The notes under the pieces: generated by a model
The model's database searches: none
What the model saw: the letters and a program-made list of their open reading frames with translations, nothing else
Told to the model about the DNA's origin: nothing
Shown: positions 26,301-39,593 of the stretch, piece after piece
Numbering within the stretch: position 1 is the first letter of the stretch
Layout: every line of letters starts with the position of its first letter
Translations under genes and position numbers: made by a program
NCBI GenBank assembly: GCA_004352715.1
Contig: SCFE01000055.1
Location: forward strand, 1,120,124-1,184,123
Direction: 5' to 3'
Origin: Hofstenia miamia
Taxonomy: Eukaryota > Xenacoelomorpha > Acoela
DNA length: 64,000 bases

Positions 26301-29300
26301 TAACATTTTTGCTAGACCAACCCAGTCCCATCCAAATTATGAGCGTTCAAAGTTTTTATTTATAAAAACAATCACAAATTCTAAAAAAATGCTTGAGTTG
26401 TTTAGAGTAAACCATGGCATACACTATAGGCTTTAGATCGTATATTTATGAAATACCCTTCTTTGATATCAGCGTTAATTCAGATTTTCCTTTCTTGTAA
26501 AAAATTCCTGAGTCAGACAAGATGAGACTTGTAGGTTTGGGATGTAATTTATTTTATACATCAATCCGAAATGCAACCGGTCAGTGATTTTTTGACAGGT
26601 CAACAGCGCCACCGGGTTCATTTTTCCTTTAAGGCTGCCGAATTAGTCGGGTCATATATAATTAATAAATAAGTGAAAGAATTATATGTACACATTGGGA
26701 TTTTGTTAATAAAGTCATTGTACCTTAAGTTGTTTAAATGGTTTCAGAAGTTTTTAATTTAATTTTGGGGTGTTGCTATATAAGGGGCTTAGTGAATCCA
26801 CTATTTTATTTCAAGTTCGAATATTCAGGCAATGGATTTGCAAATCTGAATTAAAATGTGATATAGTTTATATAATAATTGCTATTCTAAATAGTTATTG
26901 TTAAAAAGCTACCTCGTTCCAAGAAAAAGCATAGTAGTTTATTCACGTTTCACACAGAGTTGGAGCTGCGAAATTATTTTTGCTTAAAAATGTCAGTACC
27001 TCAACAGAAATTCCTAGATCAGGCTTGTATTGTATCAAGATTCGAATTTTTGAATCACGGATTTATAGATTTGATTTCAAATATTCGCATGACCCTATTT
27101 TGTAATTGTTTAATATTAAGATAGTCATTTGAAATTCAAGTAAAAATTTCTCAAAAAATATAATGTGGTTATATTGCAGTAATTTCATAAATGTGTGCAA
27201 ACAAGGGAAAAATAATCATATGAGCTGAAAAATTATGGGTGATTAAAACATGTTTTTTTAGTGACAAAACCAATACGATCGATTATTTCTGTTAATTTCT
27301 GTTTATTTATTTTCACTAAAAGTGCAAATGAATCCTGAAAATTTAATCGAGGCCTAAGTTTATTCGTAAGCATTTAAAGCATATTCCTTTAGCATGCTTC
27401 TCTTGTTTATTAGTTTGTTAATTTTCTTTTGTTTCTGTTTAATATATTCATTGAAAAAAGCATGTTTTAAACGTTTAAGACCTGAAAGAATTTACTTCGT
27501 GATGATCATCCCTGCCCCACTCTATGATAAAGCTTAAATTTGGCCAACTAGGTGAAGGGCAAATGAATATGGTGCCGACCCCCTCCTAATTTCAATGAAC
27601 TGTCAAATAACAACTGAAACACTAAAAATGTAAGGATAAATAGCAAATCGTGATTTTATCTTTGAAAGGTACACCGACCCTGTTTATTGAAAATTCAACT
27701 ACATTAACAATGCTAAGGAACGCATCATTTTTACAGCATTGAAGTAATTTTATTTGAAGATTCTGTATTATTCATTTTTGTCGTAACCGATTGGTTTTTT
27801 ATATTCACTCGATTATTTTAGATCGAAAGTTATTTCAAAGAATTTACTTTGAATGTCGAGGATTCCCTTCTGCGCTATTCCCTCATTTCCCAGTAAGTTG
27901 TTTTAGAATGGTTAAAAGTACTTACGTAATTATGCGTCATTAATTATTATCAAATTATGCTCTCGGTAATTAAAATTACGATGTGGGTGTGAGAATTAAA
28001 TTTTTTCTTATAATTGTAACATTTTATACAATTACTATTCATAATCTTTACCGGATTATTTTAGTTTGATTTGTCGATATAAATGCAATATCTGTGCGAG
28101 AATAAATATCACTTGGTTGTTCAAGTGAATCGTCATTTTCTGCGATTATATCAATTGCTCTGTTTCGGCAATTTTCCCGAATGATATATTTTCTTAGTTT
28201 CAGTTTGTGAAATTTAACAAGCAAACCACTTACGTTTGTTTGCTGTTCTATCATTTCCATGTTAAAGGAAAAATTTCTTAACCGGACATGCAATGGTTAA
28301 TATTCCTCTTGGTTATATAACAACGTTTGCTAAACTATTTGAGTTTTTTCAGATAGCCAAGAAGTGATTAGCTTGCCGAAAAGTAGTCACCCAATTCGGA
28401 TTTTGACGTCAGTGATTTGCCAAATTTTATAATCTCATTTTCAAGTAATCTAATTGTGTGCCAGAGTAGATCCACATCTGAAGTAACATCGCTTGAAGAG
28501 CATTGTTTAACTTTTTAAATGACTCTGCTTCTGTGCTTGTGACCCGCTTCTCTTGCAGCAGGTTTAGAAACCATTGATTGAGCATTTCATCATTCGCGTA
28601 TGACCTCGATTATTGATTCTGCAGCGTTTTTGTTTGCCGTGCGCTGATACAAAGGAATTGTCCAATCAGATTGTGCCATTTATTAATTTTAGTTATTCCA
28701 TAGAGCTCCAAAGTTTGCAACATCTTGCTGACAAAGTGTTATCATTTTTCTGAGATTCCATGTCGCTTAGATTCAAAAGCATAAAGATCAATATGTTGCC
28801 TTTTAGAGGGAAATCTAACTACTATTACACTCTTTGTTTGAGACTTTGCAAGACCTCTTTCATACTCTTTGCCAGACAAGGCGAAATTAAAAATTGATTA
28901 TTAGAATATGTTTTGATTTTTGCGCAATATTAGTCTTAATCTTAATGGATTTTGAAATTGAATAGTTCTTATAAGTTTTATAATATATAGTTCAGTATAT
29001 AAATAATCACTTTAACCTTATTTGACCTGAGATTTTTGGGCCCTTCATTTCTAGGAAGAGAGGATGTCTCTATCGAACTCTATTGGATTATGCTATTAAT
29101 ACTTAGTGCAAATATTCTTCAGGTCAATACTATCAATTTGGAATTTTCAGAAATGTGATATCATCATTATTCTTGAAAACGTCATCAAATCCAAAAATTT
29201 TGTAATATTTTTGAAATAAATTTAATATTGGTTCTAACACTTGGAAAGGATGGAATTCATTAGGATTCACTCCCAACTTATCAAATATTTTTTCTTTTTT

Positions 29301-32300
29301 ACTTTTCACTCACACTATACATCCGGTTGAAAAACAATTCCATACATAAAATGAGTAGATGTTTAGAATTTTTAGTAGGGAGTTATGATCCCAATAAAAG
29401 TTAGGAAAAGTCACCAGGTTAATGAAATCCAATTTCAATATGTTCGTACTAGATATTATAATTCGGTTTGCTTGGATTAGCTGTACGGGTATTATCTCCG
29501 TGAAAAATTTTAAAGTGAGAAGGTAATTTGCGGGATTTCTTTGTTTAAGCATAATGTAGCGAATCTGTCATTTGGAATCGAACAAAAGATTTTTGTTCAA
29601 ATTGTAGAATTTTCTATACAGCACCATTAAATTCGATAGACAAAGTGTCACTGTAAGTCTTTTTTATGTAGAAAACGGCTCCAACTGAAGTAAGTAATCA
29701 ATTAACTGTCTGCATTATAAATTAATCTTCACATATATTCCTATTGGATTCTTAGATTTGCTTTCAAACTAGGTGAGCGCTTTAACATTTGTAATCTAAC
29801 ATTTTTTGACCAATAAAATTGCAGTTCTAGTCATGTTAGTCATAGAAAGTTATCCGATAGTCCATAGATGAAAATTTACTTTTGGTTTTCAAATAAACAT
29901 TGGTCTCATTGTATGAACTATAAAATACACCAAAATGTCACTTAGAATTGACAGCAAATCATACAAGTTCTAGGACAATTTGTTTTTTTTCCTTCATATC
30001 CATTTGTTATTTAGTAAATCATTGATACACATAAGTTACAATTTAAGTTTAGTGAATACTCTACAGTCTTTTCCGTGTACCCATGTCACCTTTTGCCCCA
30101 CATTTCAAATAGCACCTTTTTATAATGTGAAATGATGTTTTTTGAGACCTTCATTTGTTATGAATGCTTTAATATTTTGATTCGAAGTTATACCATAAAT
30201 AATATGTGTACGTACCAAAATCTTAATAATTATCAAATCGTCTGAAATTTCTACGTTTTCCAACATGTGCCAATATTTTTAGCGAATTTATTTTTGTCTT
30301 AGTATATCAGGGACAAATCCAGCCCCGCCTTAAACAAATTGTTTTAAATAACCTTGCAAAAAAACACGTTTAAAACAATCGAAAGAAATACGCTTTAATC
30401 TAATTTAATGCTATTTCAACAACCATGTTGTTAAAGGAATTCATCTTCACCGTTTTCACAGCAATTGTTGTTGTTTCGCTGAATGCTTGCAGATCCGATG
30501 TACTATTTGTGAGTCAGCCGAAGCCGAGTACACAGAAGTTGTCATTGCTGTCTTGTTGGTGCAAATCTTTTGGACCACGCTACTGTGGTGAAAAAATCAC
30601 TCCCTTAGAAGTTGCGGCGGACAGGTCATATTTTGCAAAAATACAAATTGCCTTCCAATCTCAGCAAGTATATGCCAAGCCATTCTGCGTATATTCAGAA
30701 ATTGTTCGATTAAATTTTCAACCCGATGCTTGTTCGAAATCAGAAGAAAAGTGAGGGTAGAAAAGAAATTTGTTTTATTGTCTCGTATCCTGTATTGGGT
30801 CTACAACCCAATTCTCGACGGTATGGATGCGTTATAGAAACATAAACTCAAATTTAAGTGTCGAGAGGTCTTCCTTTATCGCCTACTCAATTTTAAATAG
30901 CAGAATCTTTCGTTTTTTATTTGAATAATTTTTTATTTCTTATACTCTGTATTAGCATTCCGTTTCAAGATTTTTCTAATTCGTGTTAATTTTGGGAGTA
31001 ATCCCTGCGGAATTATGAAAAACATACAAACATGTTGTTTTGTATAATTTGATAAAATAACGTTTTGATTGACAGCTCTGCACAATTTGCCAAGTACTGT
31101 GTATGATTCTATATGCAATTTGTATGTATTCACATGTGGAATATGATCTCATACTTGTAAATCCGCCTATCCTTTGAAATGCCAATGTTAATGATGGTAA
31201 ACGATGATGACAGGAGGTGATAAAAAATGCATTTGCTCCCTACAATTTTATATTTGAAGTTTATATATTTTAATTTGAAATTTTGGGGGCGCTTACCCTT
31301 ATATACAATAACTAGTACTTGCTTTATAGAAATTCAATTAACATATCGTTGATTACGCTCGTAATTGTATAGTCAAATTTCGATTATCCTCCATTTTCTG
31401 GGCTTAAGGAGGGGCAACACCCAAAATATATGTTTTTTTGTTTGAAGTTTATTTGACTTTTTAAGTGCTTAGAATATAAAATATTATAATTAAAATTATT
31501 TATATAAACTTTCTTTTGCCAAAAATTTTTTTTGGTTGCTATGGGCAACAATATTAAAAAAATGTAAAAAAAATTTTTGCTTTAAACTTTTGTTTATTAG
31601 CTTACAGAGCCCAAATTTGCAGGGTATATTGCATGTTGCTATATACACAATTATATGTAATATCAATTTTATAAATTAGTTTTTTAATTAATATTTTTTC
31701 CATTTTTCCTAAATTTTTTACATAAAATAATTGAAAAAATATTCAACATGATTCAAAAAGGTTTGCTATCAATTCCTTACAAACAAAAGAGGATAAAAGT
31801 TCCAAGAAACTTCTTATTACTTCATCAAAAAAAGGAATTCCGAGAAATTGCATGATAAAGTTAAAATTGTCCTGCACCATAGGTTGTACCCTATTTGGCT
31901 ACTTTTTTTCCTCTTCCAACATTTGCTTTGCTTTTTTAGCAATCCTGGCAGCTTTGCTCTTCTCCTTACTACCTTTCTGGCTTCTCAGGAGTCTTTTTTT
32001 CATCTAATTTTAGCAAAATTTAGATGTTGCCCCTCCTTAACTTGTATTCAGTAGACTGTGAAGTTGATAGATAATTGACATCCCACATAAATTGGTGTCA
32101 TTTTAAAGCTAAATGAACTGAAACATGGACACTTGTTCAATGTGTATTTCGCAGAAAATTCAGGGAGCAGTAACCAGAAAGGATGTCCATAGTGTGATCA
32201 CATGGAGCATCAGAGTTAGAGAGCTTCTTAACACCACATTGCAAAGTAGATGGATTGTCATTGGAACGCATGCTCATCCACTTCTTGACGACCTGTTTAC

Positions 32301-35300
32301 TGCGAGATTGTAGCTTTTGCTAATTTCTTATTGAATATATGACGTTCATCAATGTCAAATCATCCAGAGTTTTAGATAATGGGGAATTGCGGATATCATG
32401 CAAAACTCAAGTCAAGCACATAAATATTAATGAGTCATATCATAGAATTCTGTTAAAATATCATTGTATCCTTCGGTCATGGTGTACTGTAGTATAGTGT
32501 GAATCGTATTTCGACCAAGCAGCTCTTTTAGAATTGTATTTTTTTAGGAACTAAGCAATGGCGAACAACGAACTACACTTACCTTCTTTCTCCTTGTAGT
32601 TGAATTAACTTTCAAAATAGTTCTATTACTACCTCAAACGTTGTCGTGAGACAGTCCTTAAATTGCACTGATAGCTTATCATCTTGATCAGGAATGTGAA
32701 TTCTTTCAATGTGTGCACAACTTTAATGTTCCTAAAGTCGTCGTTGTCAGAAACATAACCTTCTTGTAGGGAAGATAGACCTCACTCAACAAACAAATTT
32801 TAACGGCTACTCATGAAAAATACTCTTTTAACGTTTAGTCTACTCTGTCATGACATTGTATAGCTTGAATATACCTTACAGTTTTCTAAATTTCTCCAAC
32901 AAAGTTAAATACAACACTTCCAGTTGAAAAGAAACTGCTATGGAAAATAACTGTTAATATAGGTTTCAACTTACAATCTATTTCTCATATAAATTTTCAT
33001 GTAGCGAAATGAGGGGAATGACTTTTCAAATGCCACTGTCATCATTGGATGAGAAATCCTGTATGGTGAAGACTCTCCATTATCACGTGAATTGGCTCAC
33101 CATATCAAAATTGGCTAATATCAAAATGAACAATCAAACTCTCCTTTTTCATTGCTGTCGAAATATAACTGAAACCAAACAAAAGTTATTTGGAAATATT
33201 GTGAATAACATCACCAAAAAGCAATATATTATCTTGCATTTAATTTTTGTGGAAATAAATGATAAAAACATCAAAATCGATTGGTATATCGAGTATGGAG
33301 GAAAAATTGTACATACACCAATATAAATGCAATGCGTGTACACAGCGCCGTTAAAACAAAAATTTATTAATAAATCTCGACATTTCACAAAGCACGTTTT
33401 GTGAACAGTTCTAACCACAATGAATATTTGTTGAGTTTCAGACGCCAAATCATTTTCCATGTATTAGAACCGAAAATGGTAACATGTGGCATGTAACTGG
33501 GCTGGCTGCGCTGTGTACATATGTTACAGAAAGATTGTGACGTTAGCAAGTTCGTGACATCCCCAAATATCAGTGAATTTGTGAACTTGCTTATTCACAC
33601 ATACCCAACTTTAAAATATCTATTTCACGTATTTAAAGGAAAAATCATTGCACTATTACTAAACCCAACCATAGCTCCAACGTCGCCTCAAATTTAGTGT
33701 TTCTATGAAAATTCAATTGATTGTTGTAATGTTTGTTAAAAAGTACTACCTAAAAATTCATATTTAATGGAAGTAACCAGTTGAAAATAGAAAACACTAA
33801 TCTTGACAAAAAAAACTAATATTACTTCATTGAGGCAAGATGATTTACACAGGCAGAGCTAAGCAAGTACTTTTTTCCATCATAACTACAAATGTTCATC
33901 GCGTTTTACTTTTCGTATGTTCTCTAAGTTTCTCATTTCTAAGACAACAAACTGCGAAATGCTTGTTACAAAACAGTAAACAGTGAACCAGAAAGCAATG
34001 CTGTTCGGTTTTATTTCTTTGATGTTCTTTTTCATTTTTGCGCTAAGTTTTAATTTGTTCAGTTAGAAAAGTACTAATTCATGGTTATCGCAATGGTGGG
34101 GTTGTTAATTTGATTAAATTCGAATAAAGAAAAGACAAATTACGTTTACGTGGGCTTTTTTATTATTAAAAGTATTAGATATAAACTTGTGAAGGTCAAA
34201 ATATAAAATTGCTTTAATTCAAAATTAATTCAATTAATATGGGTTTTCATTAATTTTTTGGAAAAAATGCTTGCTGATGAACGATATTCTATTTTACAGA
34301 TATTTTCAAAGCTCTATAAAATGGTTTTTTTTATTAAAAGCAAGCTTCACTAACCAAAAGGCCATCATATAAATTTTCTTCTCTAAAATCCATTGAAATT
34401 GAAATCCTGATAGGTCTATCATAAGATCTTTTCAAGACATTATAGCATTGAGTGGACATGATTTTGATACTCTAGTTCATTAAAATGGTGACGCGTCAGA
34501 TTGTTCTTCATAAACACCACCTTACCATTTAAAATGTATTCGCGGCTCAAAGTTTTTCAATCAGTTCGAAAGTTGAATTTTTTTCCAACTAAAAATGCAA
34601 AGATATCGTCGTTAGCATTTTATTAGTTAAGGTAAAATTGTTACAAGATATGATAAGTAACTAATACAATAATAATCAAATTTGCCGATGCTTTGGCAGG
34701 CTCGGTGTTTTTTGCTTTTCGAATATGTTTTCTAAATTCTTGCATTCTACTACTTGCATGAGCAATATTTGCCGTACCTGCAGCTGCGGCAGCAGTAGCA
34801 CAATTTCGAATGCTGTATAATTGGCACTAAGCAGTTTCCAATTTAAGTTATCCGCTGCCAATTTCGTCAATTTCTTTTTGTATATGAAAATTGCAATTCA
34901 GCAAAAATATTTAAGTGGAACTTGTTTTTATCAAGTGGGCTGCGCCAGCGACCATTTTGACTCATCAGTCGCGTCAATACTGGCGCGCACACCTTTAGTC
35001 CTGATAATGGCCCACGGTTTCTGCCATCTTAAAACACTATTTTTTCTTTGTAATCGATTCTATTTTTATTAACAATGTTTCTAATTACGTGAAGTTTAAG
35101 CTTATCAGACAGATTTGTGAAGATAATAGCATTCATTATTTAAACAAGAAACGACATTTTTGCGTCAAAGCGAAACTTTAAACACATTTCTTTTTTACTA
35201 ATGGAAATCTAGCTAAATAAGAAACTTTATCTCAAAGCCACTTCGAATTAGAATTTAATTGACTTTTTAAACTTAATAATAAAATGTCTGTTTTCCAATA

Positions 35301-38300
35301 TGTGAATTAATATGTAAATCAAATTTATAAGCGAGTCAAAATATCTTATACAAGACGTGGTCTATTGCACTTAGGATTTATAGTTTTGGTTCACCTCCTG
35401 TATCCCCCTTGACGTTTTTGAAAACTCAATTTTCGAATTTAAATTTTATTATTGCGCATAAAGTATGACATATAGTTTTCAAATCTGAGAAGCATATAGA
35501 GATTAGAATTTCATTCAATGTTCTTCTTGGAATTGCAGTACTGTTAATGAAGTAGGTTTCCTGCATATTACGCCTGAACAACCATTGGCAATTGTGGTAG
35601 ATCGACTGGTGCAGTAATGACAACGGTGGTTGTTGTCTGCTGGACGATCGCTTGCATTTTTTGTGGCCTGCTCTGCGCAGATAATGCGTTTGTTGTGTGA
35701 GGGTACGTTTGCAGAAATTGTTCTAGACGACATTGCAATTTTACCCATTGTCTCGGCGACCTCAAGCAAAAACAATCTACGTGTCTGTCCTGCCTTTGGA
35801 GCTTTTTGGAGAGAGTTGTGTACTTTGTAAGAAGCTAATAACCCAGTATCAAGCACATCAAATATTCGCATTAGATATCGTCTGGTAGGCCTCGAGGTAG
35901 TGTATGTGCCAACCCTCTTATCCATAATGTCTAAACCAGCTTTGTTGGCGTTGTAGTCCTAAATAATTTCGGTTTTCCTTGGTTGTTCGAACCGTCAAAA
36001 TTCTGGTCATGCATTGAAGAGAGCAAGATTACCGCTTTACCTTTCTTGAGGACGTAAGATACCAATACATTATCATCGTGGCAAACCAAAGACAGAGCTA
36101 TGTTCTGGGCGATTTCGGTCAGGGAAAAACTCGTGTGGAACAAACGGTTTGTTTTTTTTCTGACGGTGCCAAGCAGTGACAATGTTCTATTTCGCAATTC
36201 CTTGCTCAGAGCTAACGAAGTAAAGAAGTTATCAGTACAAATGCTTCTTCCTGTGTTCTTGATTGGTGTGCACAATTCCAAGACAACTTTCATCCCTTGA
36301 TTGACTGCTCTGCTCCGGCTTGGTTGTTGCCCAAGGTACACGCTACCGTTTACAGGGTACCAGCTTTCCGTGTCAACCACCCACCAAATTTTAATCCGTA
36401 CTTAGCTGGTTTAGAGGAAATGTACTGGCGAAAAGAACACCGCCCTCTAAAGCCAGCCAGCATTTCATCTACAGTGACATGTTCACTTGGAAATTAGGCA
36501 TCATTCAGTTGCCAAGTTGATAAGAAAATATATTTTGGCAAATTGCCAGTGACGGTAATGCAAGTGAGGGTTATCAACTAGATGGAAAGTTAGAGTTTTA
36601 GATTTGGTTGCTTTGAATAATCCAAACGATTGCGGTCATTTTGAGAAAATTTCATTAATGAAGGGTCAAAATGTTTTGAGCATACAAAGAGTTTCGTTTT
36701 ACTTTGAATTGCTTCCTGCAAGTTGCTTTTATTAATAGTTGACGTAGATGCTCATCACGAGGAAACCCAAACATGCTTGCATGTGAATAATTTCCATGAT
36801 AGCCTGATTAGCAGTTAGGCACACAACACTTTTTCATAGTGCAATATCTACAAGGAATTTTGCGCAAAAGATAATGTTTACTCAGCGGATTAATTAAAGG
36901 GACACAGTGGTAGTGAATGGCTTTCATTATCTAGGCCTCCTATTTTCTCAGTTGTCGGCAAGCTGTGGGGTCATGTGTTTTAGTAGGTCCTGCTCCAAAA
37001 TAGATCGGATTCGGATTTCAATTGGAATATTTGCATATTCCTATTCTGTAATTGGTTATTGTTAAGTCTTCGAAATTCGGTTTAAATTCAAGTTAAAATT
37101 TTCGCTAGAAATACAGTATGTCCTAGAAGTTACGCAGTTTTTAAAATTAAACATATGGATACAAAAAACAAAGTATATTGAATAAATGTTAACATAAATT
37201 GATTAACAACCATTACAGATTAATTGTTCGCTTCCTCCCCTCCAGTCTCTATAACATTTTCTAGACGGCCTAGCAAATGCACAGCAGATCCTCTCAACTC
37301 TTCCTAATCAATGTCCTCCAGCAGCATTGAAACGCGTTGCTTCAATTCATTCAGATTGCGTGGTTTGAAGGTGAAATACATTCTGGCATTTATTGTTGTG
37401 ATAGATCTGGTGAAAATGGCGGCCAATTTTGCGGAAAACCTCTGGATATCATCTTGTTGTCAGGAAAGTGTTGGCAAATAACGTTTCTGGCCAAAATAGA
37501 ATAATAGGGTGGCACTCTATCTTGTTGGAATATGGTGTTGTTGTTGAGCTTCTGCCTGCGACGCAGTTGTGGAATGACATGATTTTTCAGCATATCAGCA
37601 TATTTTTCTCCAGTGATGGTGGTGTCGAAAAATTATGGTTTCAATTGAAAATGGGCTGTATAGCCAAACCACACACAAACTTTGGGAGCGTGAGCATTGA
37701 TTTCGAATTTAACTTTCGGCTTTTCTGTCCCCCAAATAATGCAATTGTGGCAATTCACTGCACCGCACACACACTTCAAAATTGAAGTTATTCATGATCC
37801 ATTGGTTTACTGCAAATGTCTCAATCAAAATGTTCATAGACGCCAACTAGTGACTGAGTGCTTATATTCTAAGAAATAATGATTAATTCTTTTTTATAAA
37901 GTAATGACATCTTTAGTCACAAGTTTCCGCATTTTTCTTTGATGAGATCATTCAAGTGACAGACAGAACGCGGAGTTGATCTTTGAAAAATCTTTGCTTT
38001 TAAGTGTACCCAGGACCAATGGTCCAGGCGATTCAACTCGGATTTGCGAAATGAAAACTCAACCTTTCGCATCTCCTTATAGATTAGTGCCATCTTGCAT
38101 GAATATTTTACTTCAGGTTATTCGTAAATCTTCTCACACAAATGTGTGACGAGTACAGAGACACGAATTTTATGGCATTTGGATTTTCTTGAGACCAAAT
38201 GCAATTCAAATTTTTAATTTCATGCATTGACCTATTGCATTTCTTTTCACTAATAACAATATTTTACAAAAATTTTTGCAACGCCAATTAAAAAACCCTT

Positions 38301-39542
38301 AATACTGTCACAAGAATAACAATGAACAAGAAATGAAAAACTCTTAACTGAATATCAGCGATGCTTAGGTTTTTGCACAGAGAAAATTTATCTGATCCTT
38401 TATTAAAAGTGGAATATTTAATGTCATTTTGTCAAGATGTGGGAAATCTTTGAATTTTTCAATGTTTTGCATATACTAGTTCCTAGTTGATTGTCTTAAT
38501 GGAAAGAATGTTGTTTGTAATCCTTCATGAAATTTATAAGGTTTTTTAAGTTCGCTTCCTTTGAAATTTTTTGTCAGTACAACTAAGTGAAAATCCATCA
38601 CTGAATATAGGGTGACCATTTCCTGAATATTTAGAACACACTTCATGATCAAGCTAAGTGACCTGGAGTCCAAAGGAAACAAAAATTATAATGAGAATTC
38701 TCGCAAAGGCAAAAATACGATGTCACTTGTAAGCTCCATTAGCTGAGCTGTTATCCTAGCGTTTATCGTTTCATATTTGAGGAGATAAAGAAGCAAAAAT
38801 AGCTGATTTGGCGTGTGTTTGGAATAAGGTTCGGGCCTTATTACCATCATCTTGCATAGCCCTTATTGGCGACATTGAAATCTTTTTCTAATGTGTTTTT
38901 TCGTATAATACCGAACTCCAAAATCAAACTACTATATATGGTCATATATACGATATGCCAGAGATAATTTTTCATGTAAAGAATTTATCTACACCACTAA
39001 TTAGTGATATTAGGAAAAATTTGAAAGTAGTTTTTGAAATGCTATAGAATCGGATTTATCGAATCAAAATCAATAAAACTACTAATACCTCTTCAAAATT
39101 AACTTTATTTTTATTTCGTTTTTGTTTTGTCTAAATCTATTTTTAAGTTTCAGTTATATTGAAATTTAAACTTTGTCTTTGAGTTGCATTAGCATTAGCA
39201 TCATCAAAAACAAAAACAAACAATAACAATACCTTTACTTTTGGTTTTGGTGTTGATTCTTATACATATACATGAAGATCATTATCATAATCTTAATCAT
39301 AAGTAATAGTACTCCTAAAACTGGAACTAGAACTTGATGTCGCTTCCGCAGTCGCAATCGCATTTGCTATGGCTTTGGATTTGGACTTTAATCCTATTCC
39401 TATTCCTTTTGTACTTTTAACTGTAGGTGGAGGAGCTGGAGTTGTATTTCTATTTTGTTTTGGTTTTATCTATTTCTAAGTTTACGATATAGTGCAAGTG
39501 AGACTTATTATTAGTTTTACCTTAATCTTCTCCTTTTCCCTA

Positions 39543-39593
<51 letters not shown>

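Noticed and set aside
33009-33460. Overlapping ORFs of about 105 codons on both strands
   Set aside because: No domain, composition or signal peptide support; overlapping ORFs on both strands fit chance.
39370-39480. Period-3/6 pattern in the hexamer array as coding sequence
   Set aside because: Stops occur in register, and the periodicity comes from tandem 6-mers.
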